From positions 981,302 through 1,045,301 of the forward strand of contig NZ_ATKM01000005.1 of the NCBI RefSeq assembly GCF_000418555.1: DNA of 64,000 nt. Reading direction: 5' to 3'. The stretch is from Pseudomonas sp. P818 (lineage in GTDB: Bacteria > Pseudomonadota > Gammaproteobacteria > Pseudomonadales > Pseudomonadaceae). The notes below the pieces were generated by a model. The model had not been told where the DNA came from and did no database searches. It saw nothing but the letters and a program-made list of their open reading frames with translations. Below, one piece after another: positions 50,841-61,219 of this stretch (the stretch's first letter is position 1; each line of letters begins with the position of its first letter). Both the position numbers and the translations under genes were made by a program.

Positions 50841-52088
50841 TCATTGCAAGGTCAGGGGTTGGCCGCCAGCCCGCCGCTCGGCCTGCCACTCGGCGAGGCT
50901 GGGCAACGCACTGCTGGCGTCGAGTCGGTCGACGATTTCGAAGTAGTCCTGCTTCAGCGGGTCCTTGAGCACCTCGTCGCGCGGCTTCACTTTCACCGCG
51001 TAGACGGTCTGCAGGTTCTGATGGTCGAAGGCGCGCCATTGCTGTTCGTCCTTGAGCAGGGTGTAGCGGTGACCTTCCAGCGCCTTGATCAGCGCTTCGC
51101 TGTCGAGGCTGTTGGCGCGCTTGGCGGCATCGGCCCATTGCTGGACGATGCTGTAGGCCGAAGCGGCAGAGCTGGATGGGTACATCTGGTAGCGAGTCTT
51201 GAAGGCTTCGACGAAGGCTTCGCCACGGGCGGACTTTTCCAGCGCCGGCACGCGCCAGGTCCAGGGTTCGGTGCCGATCACACCTTGCATCAGATTGGGG
51301 CCGGCCTGTTCGACCATGCTCTGAGTCAGATTCGGCGCAATGATCTGCATGCGCGAAGTCAGGCCCAGGTCATGGGCGATGCGCATGGCGCGCACCAGAT
51401 CCTCACCGAACAGCACCAGAGCGAGAATGTCGGCATCGCTCGATGCGGCCTGGGTCAAGGCATCGGTGTAGTCGGCCAGGCGTGCGCCGGGGAAGGGGAT
51501 GCGTACACCAGCATGCTGGCCAGCGTCGACGCTTGCCGTGGCCTGGCGCAGTGAGGCTTCGGTGGTGTGGCCCCAGGTGTAGTCGGCGGTGACATAGAAA
51601 TAGCGCTTGTTCGGCAAGGTCTTGCTCAGATACTGGCCAAGTACCTTGGCGCTCATCCAGGCGTTGTTGCATTCGCGGAACATGTAGCGGTGGCCGTCCT
51701 TGCCGGTGGTGTCATTGGAGTAGGTGAGGGTGCCGAAATACAGCAGGCCGTGCTGCTTGGCACGCTTGCCGGCGGCAATGGCGACCGCGCTGGAAGATCC
51801 GCCGAAGAGCATCACCGCGCCTTCGGCGGCCAGCTTGTCGACATTCTTCTCCGCCTTGGCCGGACGCGAGGCGGTGTCCTTGCTGGACAGGCGCAGGGGC
51901 CGACCCAGTACACCGCCTTGGGCGTTGATCTCGTCGATGGCCAGCAGGGCTCCACGCATTTGCGCCAATCCCTCCTCCTTGTATGGTCCGGTGCGCGGGT
52001 AGTTGAGGCCGAGGGTAATGGGCTCTGCAGCCTGCACACAGGCGGTGATTCCGGCCCACAGGGCCATGATGGCAGACAGTTGGCGCAT
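50841..52088 (-). CDS. Periplasmic substrate-binding protein (branched-chain amino-acid type) inside the mms operon
   Basis: 415 residues, signal peptide MRQLSAIMALWAGITACVQAA, then a type I periplasmic-binding fold (ITLGLNYPRTGPYKEEGLAQMRGALLAIDEINAQGGVLGRPL; FGGSSSAVAIAAGKRAKQHGLLYFGTLTYS). Such proteins bind amino acids, amides, or organic acids for Liv-type ABC importers, or act with sensory proteins. No permease or ATPase is adjacent. It lies between mmsA and the acyl-CoA dehydrogenase, so expression with valine catabolism is likely. It may use the Bra transporter encoded at 57-61 kb, which is only a guess. Confidence 0.88.
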   Translation of the reverse strand: MRQLSAIMALWAGITACVQAAEPITLGLNYPRTGPYKEEGLAQMRGALLAIDEINAQGGVLGRPLRLSSKDTASRPAKAEKNVDKLAAEGAVMLFGGSSSAVAIAAGKRAKQHGLLYFGTLTYSNDTTGKDGHRYMFRECNNAWMSAKVLGQYLSKTLPNKRYFYVTADYTWGHTTEASLRQATASVDAGQHAGVRIPFPGARLADYTDALTQAASSDADILALVLFGEDLVRAMRIAHDLGLTSRMQIIAPNLTQSMVEQAGPNLMQGVIGTEPWTWRVPALEKSARGEAFVEAFKTRYQMYPSSSAASAYSIVQQWADAAKRANSLDSEALIKALEGHRYTLLKDEQQWRAFDHQNLQTVYAVKVKPRDEVLKDPLKQDYFEIVDRLDASSALPSLAEWQAERRAGGQPLTLQ

Positions 52089-52181
52089 TGCAGTTCTCCT
52101 TGTTTTTGTTCTGCAAAGAGTCCTTTTACGCCGCTTGTCCAGTTCTAGTGATCGTCTTTTCGTCTAATAAGAACGCCGTTC

Positions 52182-53678
52182 TCATTTCAGCTGAATGGTC
52201 ATGTTCGGTCCGTCGCCGAGCGGGGTGTCGTCGAACCAGCGACTGGTCACCGTCTTGGTCTCGGTATAGAAACGCACCGCCTGTTTGCCGTAGGCGTGCA
52301 GGTCGCCGTAGAACGAGCCCTTCCAACCGGTGAAGGAGAAGAACGGCAGCGGCACCGGGATCGGTACGTTGATGCCCACCTGACCGACCTCGACCGCATG
52401 CTGGAAATGCCGTGCGGCGCCGCCGGAACGGGTGAACAGGCTGGTGCCGTTGCCGTAGGGGCTGGCGTTGACCAGCTCGACGGCCTCTTCCAGGCTGTCC
52501 ACCTCCATGCACACCAGCACCGGGCCGAAGATTTCCTCGCGGTACAGGCCCATCTTCGGTGTCACGCCGCGGAACAGGGTCGGCCCGACCCAGTTGCCGT
52601 GCGGATAACCCTCGACCGTGCACTGCGAACCGTCGAGCAGGCACTCGGCACCTTCGGCCTTGCCTTCATCGATCAGGCGCAGCACGCGCTGGCGTGCCTG
52701 CGGGCTGATCAGCGGGCCGTAGGCGGCGCCGCCATCCTGCCAGTGACCGGGGCGCAGTGCGGCCATCTGCGTCGCCAGCTCGTCGATCCACTGTTTCGAC
52801 TCGCCAACGAACACCGCCACGCTGATGGCCATGCAGCGTTGTCCGGCGGCGCCGCAGCTGGCACCGAGCAGGTTGCTGATGACCTGATCCTTGGGTGCGT
52901 CCGGCATGATCACCATATGGTTTTTGGCTCCGGCGAAGGCCTGCACCCGTTTCAGATGCTGGGTGCCGGTGCGATAGACATGCTGTCCCACCGTCACCGA
53001 GCCGACGAAGGACACCGCGCGTACCGCCGGATGCACCAGCAGCGCATCGACCTGCTCGCGACCGCCATGCAGTACCTGCAGCACCCCGGCCGGCGCGCCG
53101 GCCTTGAGGAACAGTTCGGCCAGCCGATTGGGCGTCATCGGGTCCTGTTCCGACGGCTTGAGGATGAAGGTATTGCCGCAGGCGATAGCCAGCGGAAACA
53201 TCCACAGTGGGATCATCGCCGGGAAGTTGAAGGGGGTGATGCCGACGCACACGCCCAGCGGCTGGATCCAGCTGGCAGTGTCGATCTCGCGGGCGACGTT
53301 CTCCACCGTCTCGCCCATCATCAGGCTGGCGATATTGGCGGCGTGTTCGGCCACCTCGATACCGCGCCATACGTCGCCCTTGGCATCGGCGAAGGTCTTG
53401 CCGGTTTCCGCCGCGAGAATCTCCGCCAGCTCGTCGTGATGTTCCTTGAGCAGATGCTGGTAGCGCAGCATCAGGCGCGCGCGTTCCGATACCGGCACCT
53501 CGCGCCAGGTGAGGAAGGCCTGTTGCGCACCGGCTACCGCGGCTTCTATCTCCTCGGTGGTCGCTCTGGGGGCGAGGGCGATGACTTCCTGAGTGGCCGG
53601 GTCAGTCACTTCGATCAGGTCCGTTGCCTGGCTTGGCAGCCACTGGCCGTCGATCAGTTGCGGGAGCGTGCGGGGCAT
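52182..53678 (-). CDS. mmsA: Methylmalonate-semialdehyde dehydrogenase (CoA-acylating)
   Basis: 498 residues, aldehyde dehydrogenase superfamily. [44 protein letters not shown] and the nucleophile in [16 protein letters not shown] (Cys about 284) are typical of MmsA, which makes propionyl-CoA from methylmalonate semialdehyde. It is the first gene of the operon; a CAGGAGG site precedes the ATG at 53676-53678. Divergent from mmsR, with direct-repeat operators in the gap. Confidence 0.94.
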   Translation of the reverse strand: MPRTLPQLIDGQWLPSQATDLIEVTDPATQEVIALAPRATTEEIEAAVAGAQQAFLTWREVPVSERARLMLRYQHLLKEHHDELAEILAAETGKTFADAKGDVWRGIEVAEHAANIASLMMGETVENVAREIDTASWIQPLGVCVGITPFNFPAMIPLWMFPLAIACGNTFILKPSEQDPMTPNRLAELFLKAGAPAGVLQVLHGGREQVDALLVHPAVRAVSFVGSVTVGQHVYRTGTQHLKRVQAFAGAKNHMVIMPDAPKDQVISNLLGASCGAAGQRCMAISVAVFVGESKQWIDELATQMAALRPGHWQDGGAAYGPLISPQARQRVLRLIDEGKAEGAECLLDGSQCTVEGYPHGNWVGPTLFRGVTPKMGLYREEIFGPVLVCMEVDSLEEAVELVNASPYGNGTSLFTRSGGAARHFQHAVEVGQVGINVPIPVPLPFFSFTGWKGSFYGDLHAYGKQAVRFYTETKTVTSRWFDDTPLGDGPNMTIQLK

Positions 53679-53739
53679 GGGCGCCTCCTGTTGTTCTTGT
53701 ATGGAGTCTTTATAGCCACTTCATGTGCCCTTGTGGATT

Positions 53740-53771
53740 GACGATCTTGGTCTTGAGATGGACGATCTTGG
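53740..53771. promoter_or_regulatory. Direct-repeat operator between mmsA and mmsR
   Basis: GACGATCTTGG occurs at 53740-53750 and again at 53761-53771, exactly 21 bases (two helical turns) apart. That is typical of AraC-family activator sites. MmsR is the obvious ligand. Confidence 0.65.
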
Positions 53772-53803
53772 CATTAGATCTGTCTTTATCGGGAGCGTCA
53801 GGC

Positions 53804-54685
53804 ATGGGCCTGCGAGTGGAAACCTCCAATTGGCCGCTGCCGCTCGGCGGGCAGCGCTTCATCACGCCACCGCGCCTGCGCCGCCTGCTGGTACGCCATG
53901 CGCTGAGCTCAGGCTGCTATCCCCTGGCGATGGGGTTCTATCCTGACGCGGCCGGTCACCAGATGCGGCGCCTGCAGCCTGATGATCATCTGTTGATCTA
54001 TTGCCGCTCCGGCAGGGGCTGGCTGGAAATAGCGGATGGACGATTTGAAGTCGCTGCTGGCGATCTGCTGCTGCTGCCCAAGGCGATGCCGCATGCCTAT
54101 GGCGCCGATGGGCAAAGCCCCTGGACGATCTATTGGGTGCACTTCGATGGCAGCGTCAGCGAGGACTTTCTGCGTCTGCTGGGGGCGCAGCCGCTGCGGC
54201 GTATCGGTTTGCAGCCGCGGCTGATTGGTGATTTCGAGGCATTGCTGGGCCTGCAGCGGCAGGGCCTCAACGCCTTGCCCTTCATCCATGCCGCGCACCG
54301 CCTGCAGGCGATGCTCAGCTCACTGGCAGTGCTGCCGGCGCGGGTCAACCTGAAGTCCGGGCGGGTGCTGGATATCGAGGCGGTGCAGGCGGTGATGCGC
54401 GAGCATCTGCATGGCAGCCTCAACCTCGATGAACTGGCGGCGCAGTTCAAGCTGTCACGCTTTCACTTCGCCAAGACCTACCGCGCGCTGACCGGACATG
54501 CGCCGATCCAGGACTTCATCCAGCTGAAGATGGCCCTGGCCTGCCGCCTGCTCGACCGTGGCGATATCGAGGTGCGCCAGGTCGCCGAGCAGTTGGGTTA
54601 CGAGGACCCCTATTACTTCTCGCGGCTTTTTCGCAAGGTGGTGGGCATGGCGCCCAGTCATTACCGGGCGCTGCATCAGGGGTAA
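53804..54685 (+). CDS. mmsR: AraC-family activator of the mms operon
   Basis: 293 residues. The N-terminal cupin-like ligand domain (FYPDAAGHQMRRLQPDDHLLIYCRSGRGWLEIADGRFEVAAGDLLLLPKAMPHAYGAD) is followed by the AraC DNA-binding domain (LNLDELAAQFKLSRFHFAKTYRALTGHAPIQDFIQLKMALACRLL; VAEQLGYEDPYYFSRLFRKVVGMAPSHYR). Divergent to mmsA as in P. aeruginosa, where MmsR activates valine-catabolic genes. ATG at 53804 is chosen because the cupin domain follows it directly; upstream in-frame codons lie within the operator. Confidence 0.9.
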   Translation: MGLRVETSNWPLPLGGQRFITPPRLRRLLVRHALSSGCYPLAMGFYPDAAGHQMRRLQPDDHLLIYCRSGRGWLEIADGRFEVAAGDLLLLPKAMPHAYGADGQSPWTIYWVHFDGSVSEDFLRLLGAQPLRRIGLQPRLIGDFEALLGLQRQGLNALPFIHAAHRLQAMLSSLAVLPARVNLKSGRVLDIEAVQAVMREHLHGSLNLDELAAQFKLSRFHFAKTYRALTGHAPIQDFIQLKMALACRLLDRGDIEVRQVAEQLGYEDPYYFSRLFRKVVGMAPSHYRALHQG

Positions 54686-54693
54686 CGAGCGCG

Positions 54694-55506
54694 TCAGGCG
54701 AGCAGGCGCTTCCACAGTTGCAGCTCGCCGGCCAGCTCCTGCCGCAGTTCGGCCAGCGGTGGCTCCAGGCCCAGCTTTGCCTGCGCCGGGAGCGGCTCGG
54801 GCAGTGTTCTGTTGCTCTGCAGGGCACTGGCCAGCAGGACCAGATCCGCCAGGTCGGCGGCGCCGTCATGCTGGCGTTGCCATTGGCCATACAGGCGCGT
54901 GGATTCGATGACCGCCGAAGGCAGCTGCCAGCGTGTGAGGATCAGCGCACCGAGGTCTCCGGAAAGTTGCTCGCACAGCGCATGCAGCGTATCGCCATCG
55001 CGCGGCACATCCGGCCAGCGCTCCAGTTCCGAGAGCAGCGGCAGGCTGCCGATGTCCTGCAGCAGGCCGCCGAGCATGGCGTCATCCAGCGACAGCCCGA
55101 TGCGCTGTGCCAGTACCGCGCAGTAGGCGGCGCGCTCTCGAGCGTTGCGCCAACGGGTGCGAAAGGCCTGTTGCAATGCCGGTTCGCTGCTGGTGAACAG
55201 ATTCTCCAGGCTGAACCCCAGGACCAGATCGGCTAGCTGGCGAGTGCCAAGGCGGCCCAGCAGCTCGCGCAGTGAGCTGCAGGCGCGATCACCGCGTAGC
55301 AGGGGCGTGTTGGAAAATTGCATCAGGTACGCGGCCAGTGGCGGGTCGCCGGTAATCACGCGGGTCAGCTGTTCCAGCGAGGTGCGGGGGTCGTCCAGCA
55401 GCTTTCTGATGCGCACGGCGGCTTCAGGCATCTGCGGAATCCTGGCTTCGCCCTTGAGGAAACGATTGAGCAGCGCCATGCGCAGGGTATCGGTAGAGGT
55501 AGGCAT
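54694..55506 (-). CDS. HDOD domain protein
   Basis: 270 residues with an HDOD domain over about residues 20-230 (ARIPQMPEAAVRIRKLLDDPRTSLEQLTRVITGDPPLAAYLMQFSN; GLLQDIGSLPLLSELE). HDOD proteins are non-catalytic HD-like signalling modules that affect c-di-GMP, motility or stress responses. The canonical HD metal pair is absent, as expected. It converges with mmsR by nine bases and is divergent from ung. Specific role unknown. Confidence 0.87.
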   Translation of the reverse strand: MPTSTDTLRMALLNRFLKGEARIPQMPEAAVRIRKLLDDPRTSLEQLTRVITGDPPLAAYLMQFSNTPLLRGDRACSSLRELLGRLGTRQLADLVLGFSLENLFTSSEPALQQAFRTRWRNARERAAYCAVLAQRIGLSLDDAMLGGLLQDIGSLPLLSELERWPDVPRDGDTLHALCEQLSGDLGALILTRWQLPSAVIESTRLYGQWQRQHDGAADLADLVLLASALQSNRTLPEPLPAQAKLGLEPPLAELRQELAGELQLWKRLLA

Positions 55507-55642
55507 CAGCTTGGTATCATCGATTGAAACGGTTCCCGAAAGGCTAGCAAATCATCTTCGGCCCTGCCGATGTGTCTGCCTTGACTTGCCCAGCTCGCTT
55601 CTCTAGCGTGCCTGCACTCGTTTGCACCGGCAGGAAAAGCGC

Positions 55643-56332
55643 ATGACCGAAGATCGCATCAAACTCGAAGCCAGCTGGAAGGAGGCATTGCGCGAGGAGT
55701 TCGACAAGCCCTACATGAAGGAGCTGCGCGAGTTCCTGCGGGCAGAGAAGGCCGCCGGCAAGGAAATCTATCCGCCTGGCCCGCTGATCTTCAATGCGCT
55801 CAATTCCACGCCGCTGGACCAGGTCAAGGTGGTGATCATCGGCCAGGACCCCTACCACGGTCCGGGCCAGGCGCATGGCCTGTGCTTCTCGGTGCAACCG
55901 GGTGTGCAGACGCCGCCGTCGCTGGTGAATATCTACAAGGAGCTCAAGCGCGATCTCAACATCGACATCCCGGCGCACGGCTACCTGCAGAGCTGGGCCG
56001 ACCAGGGCGTGCTGCTGCTCAACACCTCCCTGACCGTGGAGCGCGGCAACGCTGGTTCGCATGCGGCCAAGGGCTGGCAGTTCTTTACCGACCGGGTGAT
56101 CGAGGTGGTCAGCGAGCATCAGCCCAAGCTGGTATTCCTGCTCTGGGGCAGCCATGCGCAGAGCAAGCAGCGCCTGATCGATCCGACCAAGCACCTGGTG
56201 CTGCGCTCGCCGCATCCATCGCCGCTGTCAGCCCATCGCGGTTTCATCGGCAACGGTCATTTCAGCCGCTGCAACCAGTTCCTCAGCCAGAACGGCATGA
56301 CACCCATCGACTGGAGCCTGCCGGCGCTATAA
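55643..56332 (+). CDS. ung: Uracil-DNA glycosylase, family 1
   Basis: 229 residues. The catalytic motif is [22 protein letters not shown] (Asp and Tyr in GQDPYHG) and the minor-groove loop is [31 protein letters not shown] is also typical. It removes uracil from DNA in base-excision repair. An AGGAAA-type site is eight bases before the ATG at 55643. Convergent with the DUF6279 gene; 26 bases separate their stops. Confidence 0.96.
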   Translation: MTEDRIKLEASWKEALREEFDKPYMKELREFLRAEKAAGKEIYPPGPLIFNALNSTPLDQVKVVIIGQDPYHGPGQAHGLCFSVQPGVQTPPSLVNIYKELKRDLNIDIPAHGYLQSWADQGVLLLNTSLTVERGNAGSHAAKGWQFFTDRVIEVVSEHQPKLVFLLWGSHAQSKQRLIDPTKHLVLRSPHPSPLSAHRGFIGNGHFSRCNQFLSQNGMTPIDWSLPAL

Positions 56333-56358
56333 GCGGGAGTGCCGCGTACGTCCATCGT

Positions 56359-57219
56359 TCAGCGACTGACGACCGACTCGCCCGCTTGGCACTGTTGCGC
56401 CGCCAGGTCACTGTGCAGGCTTTGCAGGCGTTGGTCGGCGCGCGCCATCTGACGCGAGTCGGCCAGGGCGACCAGATCGACGATCATCGCTGCCATGGCC
56501 TGACGGTTCTTCTCGTAACTGGCCTGATAGGTGGTGGTGTAGAAACGTTCGCGCTGCTGCAGCAGGGCGGTCATGCGGTCGGCGAAGTCATCGCCGCGAC
56601 GAACTTCCAGTGCCTCGCGCAATGCCTGCTGCCAGGCCAGGCGGTTATCCATCCACACCTGATTCTGTTCACCCAGACCCTCTGCCCAACGCTGCACCCG
56701 TTCGCGCTGCTCGGTATTGAGATTGCCGAACCAGGGTTGCAAGCGTTCCTCCATGCGCTCGGCACGCCGGCTGATCTGCTGCGGCAGCGGTGGTTCGAGA
56801 AACTCCTCGCGCAGCTTGGCATTCTGCTCGTCCAGTGATGCCAATAGCTGCTCGACCTGGCGCGGGCTCAGGCCGCGCAGCAGTTCGGTGGTGCTGGGAG
56901 TGATTTCCACGGCGATGCGCTGCATGGCCTGTTCGAACTCGGCCAACTGGTCGGCCATCAGTTCGCTGTCGCGGCTGCTCAGCGCCTGCTGACTGCGTTG
57001 CAGCCAGTCGAGATAACGCGGCAGCTCGACGCTGCAGTGCCAGGCCAGGTGTTCCTGCAGCTGAGGTTTGAGCCAGGCGCTCTGCTCGCTGGTCAGCGCT
57101 ACGTAGTCGCCCAGTTTCCAGGGGATCAACCAGTCGAGGTTGCGATAGGCCAGGCCGACACGGCTGCAGGCGCTGAGCAGCACAGTGGTGACCAGTAGCA
57201 GAAGCAGGGATTTGCGCAT
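56359..57219 (-). CDS. DUF6279 family lipoprotein
   Basis: 286 residues. The lipoprotein signal is MRKSLLLLLVTTVLLSACSRVG with Cys18. The mature helical protein (VGLAYRNLDWLIPWKLGDYVALTSEQSAWLKPQLQEHLAWHCSVELPRYLDWLQ) has coiled-coil character and is typical of DUF6279, an envelope family of unknown function. The ATG at 57217-57219 begins the signal peptide; nine extra upstream codons are unlikely. Confidence 0.87.
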   Translation of the reverse strand: MRKSLLLLLVTTVLLSACSRVGLAYRNLDWLIPWKLGDYVALTSEQSAWLKPQLQEHLAWHCSVELPRYLDWLQRSQQALSSRDSELMADQLAEFEQAMQRIAVEITPSTTELLRGLSPRQVEQLLASLDEQNAKLREEFLEPPLPQQISRRAERMEERLQPWFGNLNTEQRERVQRWAEGLGEQNQVWMDNRLAWQQALREALEVRRGDDFADRMTALLQQRERFYTTTYQASYEKNRQAMAAMIVDLVALADSRQMARADQRLQSLHSDLAAQQCQAGESVVSR

Positions 57220-57332
57220 GAACGCAGTCTCGCAAAGGCAGAGCACTTGAGACTAATACTCGACGAACCTGATGCAAGAGGATGGAAATATCCGCTTAAG
57301 ACTTCAGCGAAGCGGGCATTCGATGCACGGGC

Positions 57333-57362
57333 AAAAAGAAACCGCCCCGAAGGGCGGTTCCG
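57333..57362 (-). terminator. Terminator of the braCDEFG operon
   Basis: AACCGCCC (57340-57347) pairs with GGGCGGTT (57352-57359) around CGAA, followed on the minus strand by TTCTTTTTG. It is 19 bases past the braG stop. Confidence 0.85.
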
Positions 57363-57378
57363 ATAGAGCAGGTATCGC

Positions 57379-58080
57379 TTAGCCGCCAAGGTAGGCGTCG
57401 CGTACCTTGGGGTCGTTGAGCAGCTCTTCGCCGCTACCCTGCATGACGATGTGGCCGTTCTCCAGCACGTAGCCGCGATCGGCCAGCTTCAGCGCCTGGT
57501 TGGCGTTCTGCTCGACCAGGAACACGGTTACCCCGTCCTTGCGCAGTTGCTCGATGATGTCGAAGATCTGCTGGATGATGATCGGCGCCAGACCCAGCGA
57601 CGGCTCGTCGAGCAGCAGCAGGTTGGGCTTGCTCATCAAGGCGCGGCCGATGGCGAGCATCTGCTGCTCGCCGCCGCTCATGGTGCCGGCACGCTGGGCG
57701 AAGCGCTCCTTCAGGCGCGGGAACAGGTGCAGGACCTTGTCCAGTTGCTCCTGATTGTCCGCCTTGTCACCGAAGAAGCCGCCCATGGCCAGGTTTTCCT
57801 CGACGGTAAGGCGGGCGAATACGCGACGGCCTTCCGGTACGATGGCAATGCTCTTGCGCATGATCTCCGGGGTGTCCATGCCCACCAGCTCTTCACCCAG
57901 GTAGCGGATGCTGCCGCTGGTGGCGCGCGGGTTGCCGCACAGGGTCATCAGCAGGGTCGACTTGCCGGCGCCGTTGGCGCCGATCAGGGTGACGATCTCG
58001 CCTTTCTGCACTTCGATGCTGACGTCGTGCAGGGCCTGGATCTTGCCGTAGAAGGTTGAGACGTTGTTGAAACTCAGCAT
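57379..58080 (-). CDS. braG: Branched-chain amino-acid ABC transporter ATPase BraG (LivF)
   Basis: 233 residues, the LivF-type ATPase: GANGAGKSTLLMTLCGNPRATSG (Walker A), MSGGEQQMLAIGRALMSKPNLLLLDEPSLGLAP (signature, Walker B), and FLVEQNANQALKLADRGYVLENG. Works with BraF to power uptake of Leu, Ile and Val (and Ala in Pseudomonas). It starts two bases after the BraF stop and is the last gene of the operon, followed by a clear terminator. Confidence 0.95.
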   Translation of the reverse strand: MLSFNNVSTFYGKIQALHDVSIEVQKGEIVTLIGANGAGKSTLLMTLCGNPRATSGSIRYLGEELVGMDTPEIMRKSIAIVPEGRRVFARLTVEENLAMGGFFGDKADNQEQLDKVLHLFPRLKERFAQRAGTMSGGEQQMLAIGRALMSKPNLLLLDEPSLGLAPIIIQQIFDIIEQLRKDGVTVFLVEQNANQALKLADRGYVLENGHIVMQGSGEELLNDPKVRDAYLGG

Positions 58081-58082
58081 GG

Positions 58083-58850
58083 TTACGCCTCCCCCAGATA
58101 GGCTTTGATCACGTCCGGGTTGTTGCGGATGTCGTCCGGCGTGCCGTCGGCCAGGGGAGTGCCCTGGTTGATCACGTAGATGTGGTCGGAAATGCTCATC
58201 ACCAACTTCATGTCGTGCTCGATCAGCAGCACGGTGACATTGTGCTGGTCGCGCAGCATGCCGATCAGCGCCTTGAGATCTTCGGTCTCGCGCGGGTTGA
58301 GGCCGGCGGCCGGCTCGTCGAGCATGAGGATGCTCGGACGCGTCATCATGCAGCGGGCGATTTCCAAGCGGCGTTGCTGACCGTAGGCCAGGGTGCCGGC
58401 ACTGCGATTGGCGAAGTCCACCAGGTCGACCTGCTCCAGCCAGTAGGCGGCAAAATCCATGGCCTCGCGTTCACTGCGGCGAAATGCCGGGGTCTTGAAC
58501 AGACCGGCCAGGTAGCCGGTATTCAGATGACGATGCTGAGCGATCAGCAGGTTTTCCACCGCGGTCATGTCCTTGAACAGACGCACGTTCTGAAAGGTCC
58601 GCACCACGCCCTTGCGAGCAATCTTGTGGCCCGGCAGGCCTTCGATCGCTTCGCCGTTGAGGCGGATGCTGCCGGCGCTCGGCTGGTAGAAACCGGTCAG
58701 GCAGTTGAATACGGTGGTCTTGCCGGCGCCGTTCGGGCCGATCATCGAGACCACCTGCTTTTCCTTGACGTTCAGGCCCACCCCGTTGACGGCCAGCAGG
58801 CCGCCGAAACGCATGGACAGGCCGCTTACTTCGAGAATCGTGCGGCTCAT
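58083..58850 (-). CDS. braF: Branched-chain amino-acid ABC transporter ATPase BraF (LivG)
   Basis: 255 residues: [23 protein letters not shown] (Walker A), [32 protein letters not shown] (signature and Walker B), and [45 protein letters not shown], the LivG tail. Its ATG overlaps the braE stop by four bases, so subunits are made in balance. Confidence 0.95.
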   Translation of the reverse strand: MSRTILEVSGLSMRFGGLLAVNGVGLNVKEKQVVSMIGPNGAGKTTVFNCLTGFYQPSAGSIRLNGEAIEGLPGHKIARKGVVRTFQNVRLFKDMTAVENLLIAQHRHLNTGYLAGLFKTPAFRRSEREAMDFAAYWLEQVDLVDFANRSAGTLAYGQQRRLEIARCMMTRPSILMLDEPAAGLNPRETEDLKALIGMLRDQHNVTVLLIEHDMKLVMSISDHIYVINQGTPLADGTPDDIRNNPDVIKAYLGEA

Positions 58851-60102
58851 CGCTTCAGCTCCAGGTGTGGGCGTTGCATCGGTAGGAACCCTTGCGGGCG
58901 CCAGATCATCATGTAGATCATGACCAGGCCGAAGATCAGCATGCGGTACTCACTTAGTTCACGCATCTCCTGCAGCATCACCAGTGCGATGGCGGCCAAG
59001 ATCACGCCCAGCTGCGAGCCCATGCCACCCAGCACGACGATGGCGAGTATCATCGCCGACTCGAAGAAAGTGAATGACTCTGGTGTTACCAGACCCTGGC
59101 GGGCGGCGAAGAAGCTGCCGGCGAAACCGGCCAGGCTGGCGCCGATGGTGAAGGCCGAGAGCTTGATCACGGTCGGGTTCAGGCCCAGCGCGCGGCAGGC
59201 GATCTCGTCTTCACGCAAGGCTTCCCAGGCACGGCCGATCGGCATGCGCAGCAGGCGGTTGACCAGAAACAGGGTCAGCAGCACCAGCAGCAGGGCGATC
59301 AGATACAGGAAGATCACCTTGTACTGCGAGTTGTAGGCCAACTCGAAGTAGCCGTGGAAGGTGGGCATATCTGCCGGCACGCGACGTTCGAAGGACAGAC
59401 CGAACAGGGTCGGCTTGTTCTCGTTGGCGATGCTCAGGCCGTTGGGGCCGCCGGTCAGGTCGGTGAGGTTGCGCAGCAGGATACGGATGATCTCGCCAAA
59501 GCCGAGGGTCACGATGGCCAGGTAGTCACCGCGCAGGCGTAGCACCGGGAAACCGAGCAGGAAACCGAACAGCGCTGCCATCATGCCGGCGATCGGCAAG
59601 CAGACCCAGAAGCCCAGGCCGAAGTAATGGGACAGGATCGCGTAGCTGTAAGCGCCCACGGCGTAGAAGCCGACGTAACCCAGATCGAGCAGACCGGCCA
59701 GGCCAACCACGATGTTCAGGCCAAGGCCGAGCATCACGTAGATCAGCACTAGCGTGGCGATGTCCACCGCCCCGCGGCTGGCGAAGAACGGCCACACCAG
59801 CGCCACCATGACCATGGCCAGAATGATCCAGCGCTGGGTGGAGGGCAGGGTGAGGAAGTTGCCGAGCTGGCCGGAACCGCTGGGCAGTTTCGGCCGACTG
59901 GCCCAGGCCAGGGTGATGCGATCACGCAGCAGTTGCCAGAGGAAGATCAGCGCGGCGGCGCCGCCGATGCACCAGAGTTCGAAGGTGGTGGCCCCCTGCA
60001 CGCGAAGGCCGATGCCGACGGTGGAGAGTTTCAGGCCCAGTACCGGGTAGGAGATGATCAGTACCAGCAGGGCGCTGAAAATCGCGGATTTGAGGTTGCG
60101 GC

Positions 60103-60106
<4 letters not shown>
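58847..60106 (-). CDS. braE: Branched-chain amino-acid ABC transporter permease BraE (LivM)
   Basis: 419 residues, about ten membrane helices. The LivM signature is [30 protein letters not shown] and the ATPase-contact EAA loop is [42 protein letters not shown]. It carries a longer N-terminal half than LivH. Overlaps braF and braD by four bases each. Confidence 0.95.
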
Positions 60107-61026
<920 letters not shown>

Positions 61027-61094
61027 TGCCTAACTCCTGGGCGCTTGCGTAAAGCGGCGCTTGTGGCGCAGCGCGAGGCCGGAATTCTTCTAAT

Positions 61095-61120
61095 GAACAA
61101 AGCCCACTGCAGCAGTGGGC
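61095..61120 (-). terminator. Internal hairpin between braC and braD
   Basis: AGCCCACTGC (61099-61108) pairs with GCAGTGGGCT (61110-61119), leading on the minus strand to TTGTTCATTAG. Likely an attenuating terminator that lets braC mRNA exceed that of the permease genes. Confidence 0.65.
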
Positions 61121-61219
61121 TCTGGGTTAAGAACCTGATCATGAGCTGCTGCGCGTCGGCCCGCCGGGTTAATGGCGGGCACTCGCTCGCTAGCTCATGA
61201 ATCAGCTTCTTCGGCGGGG

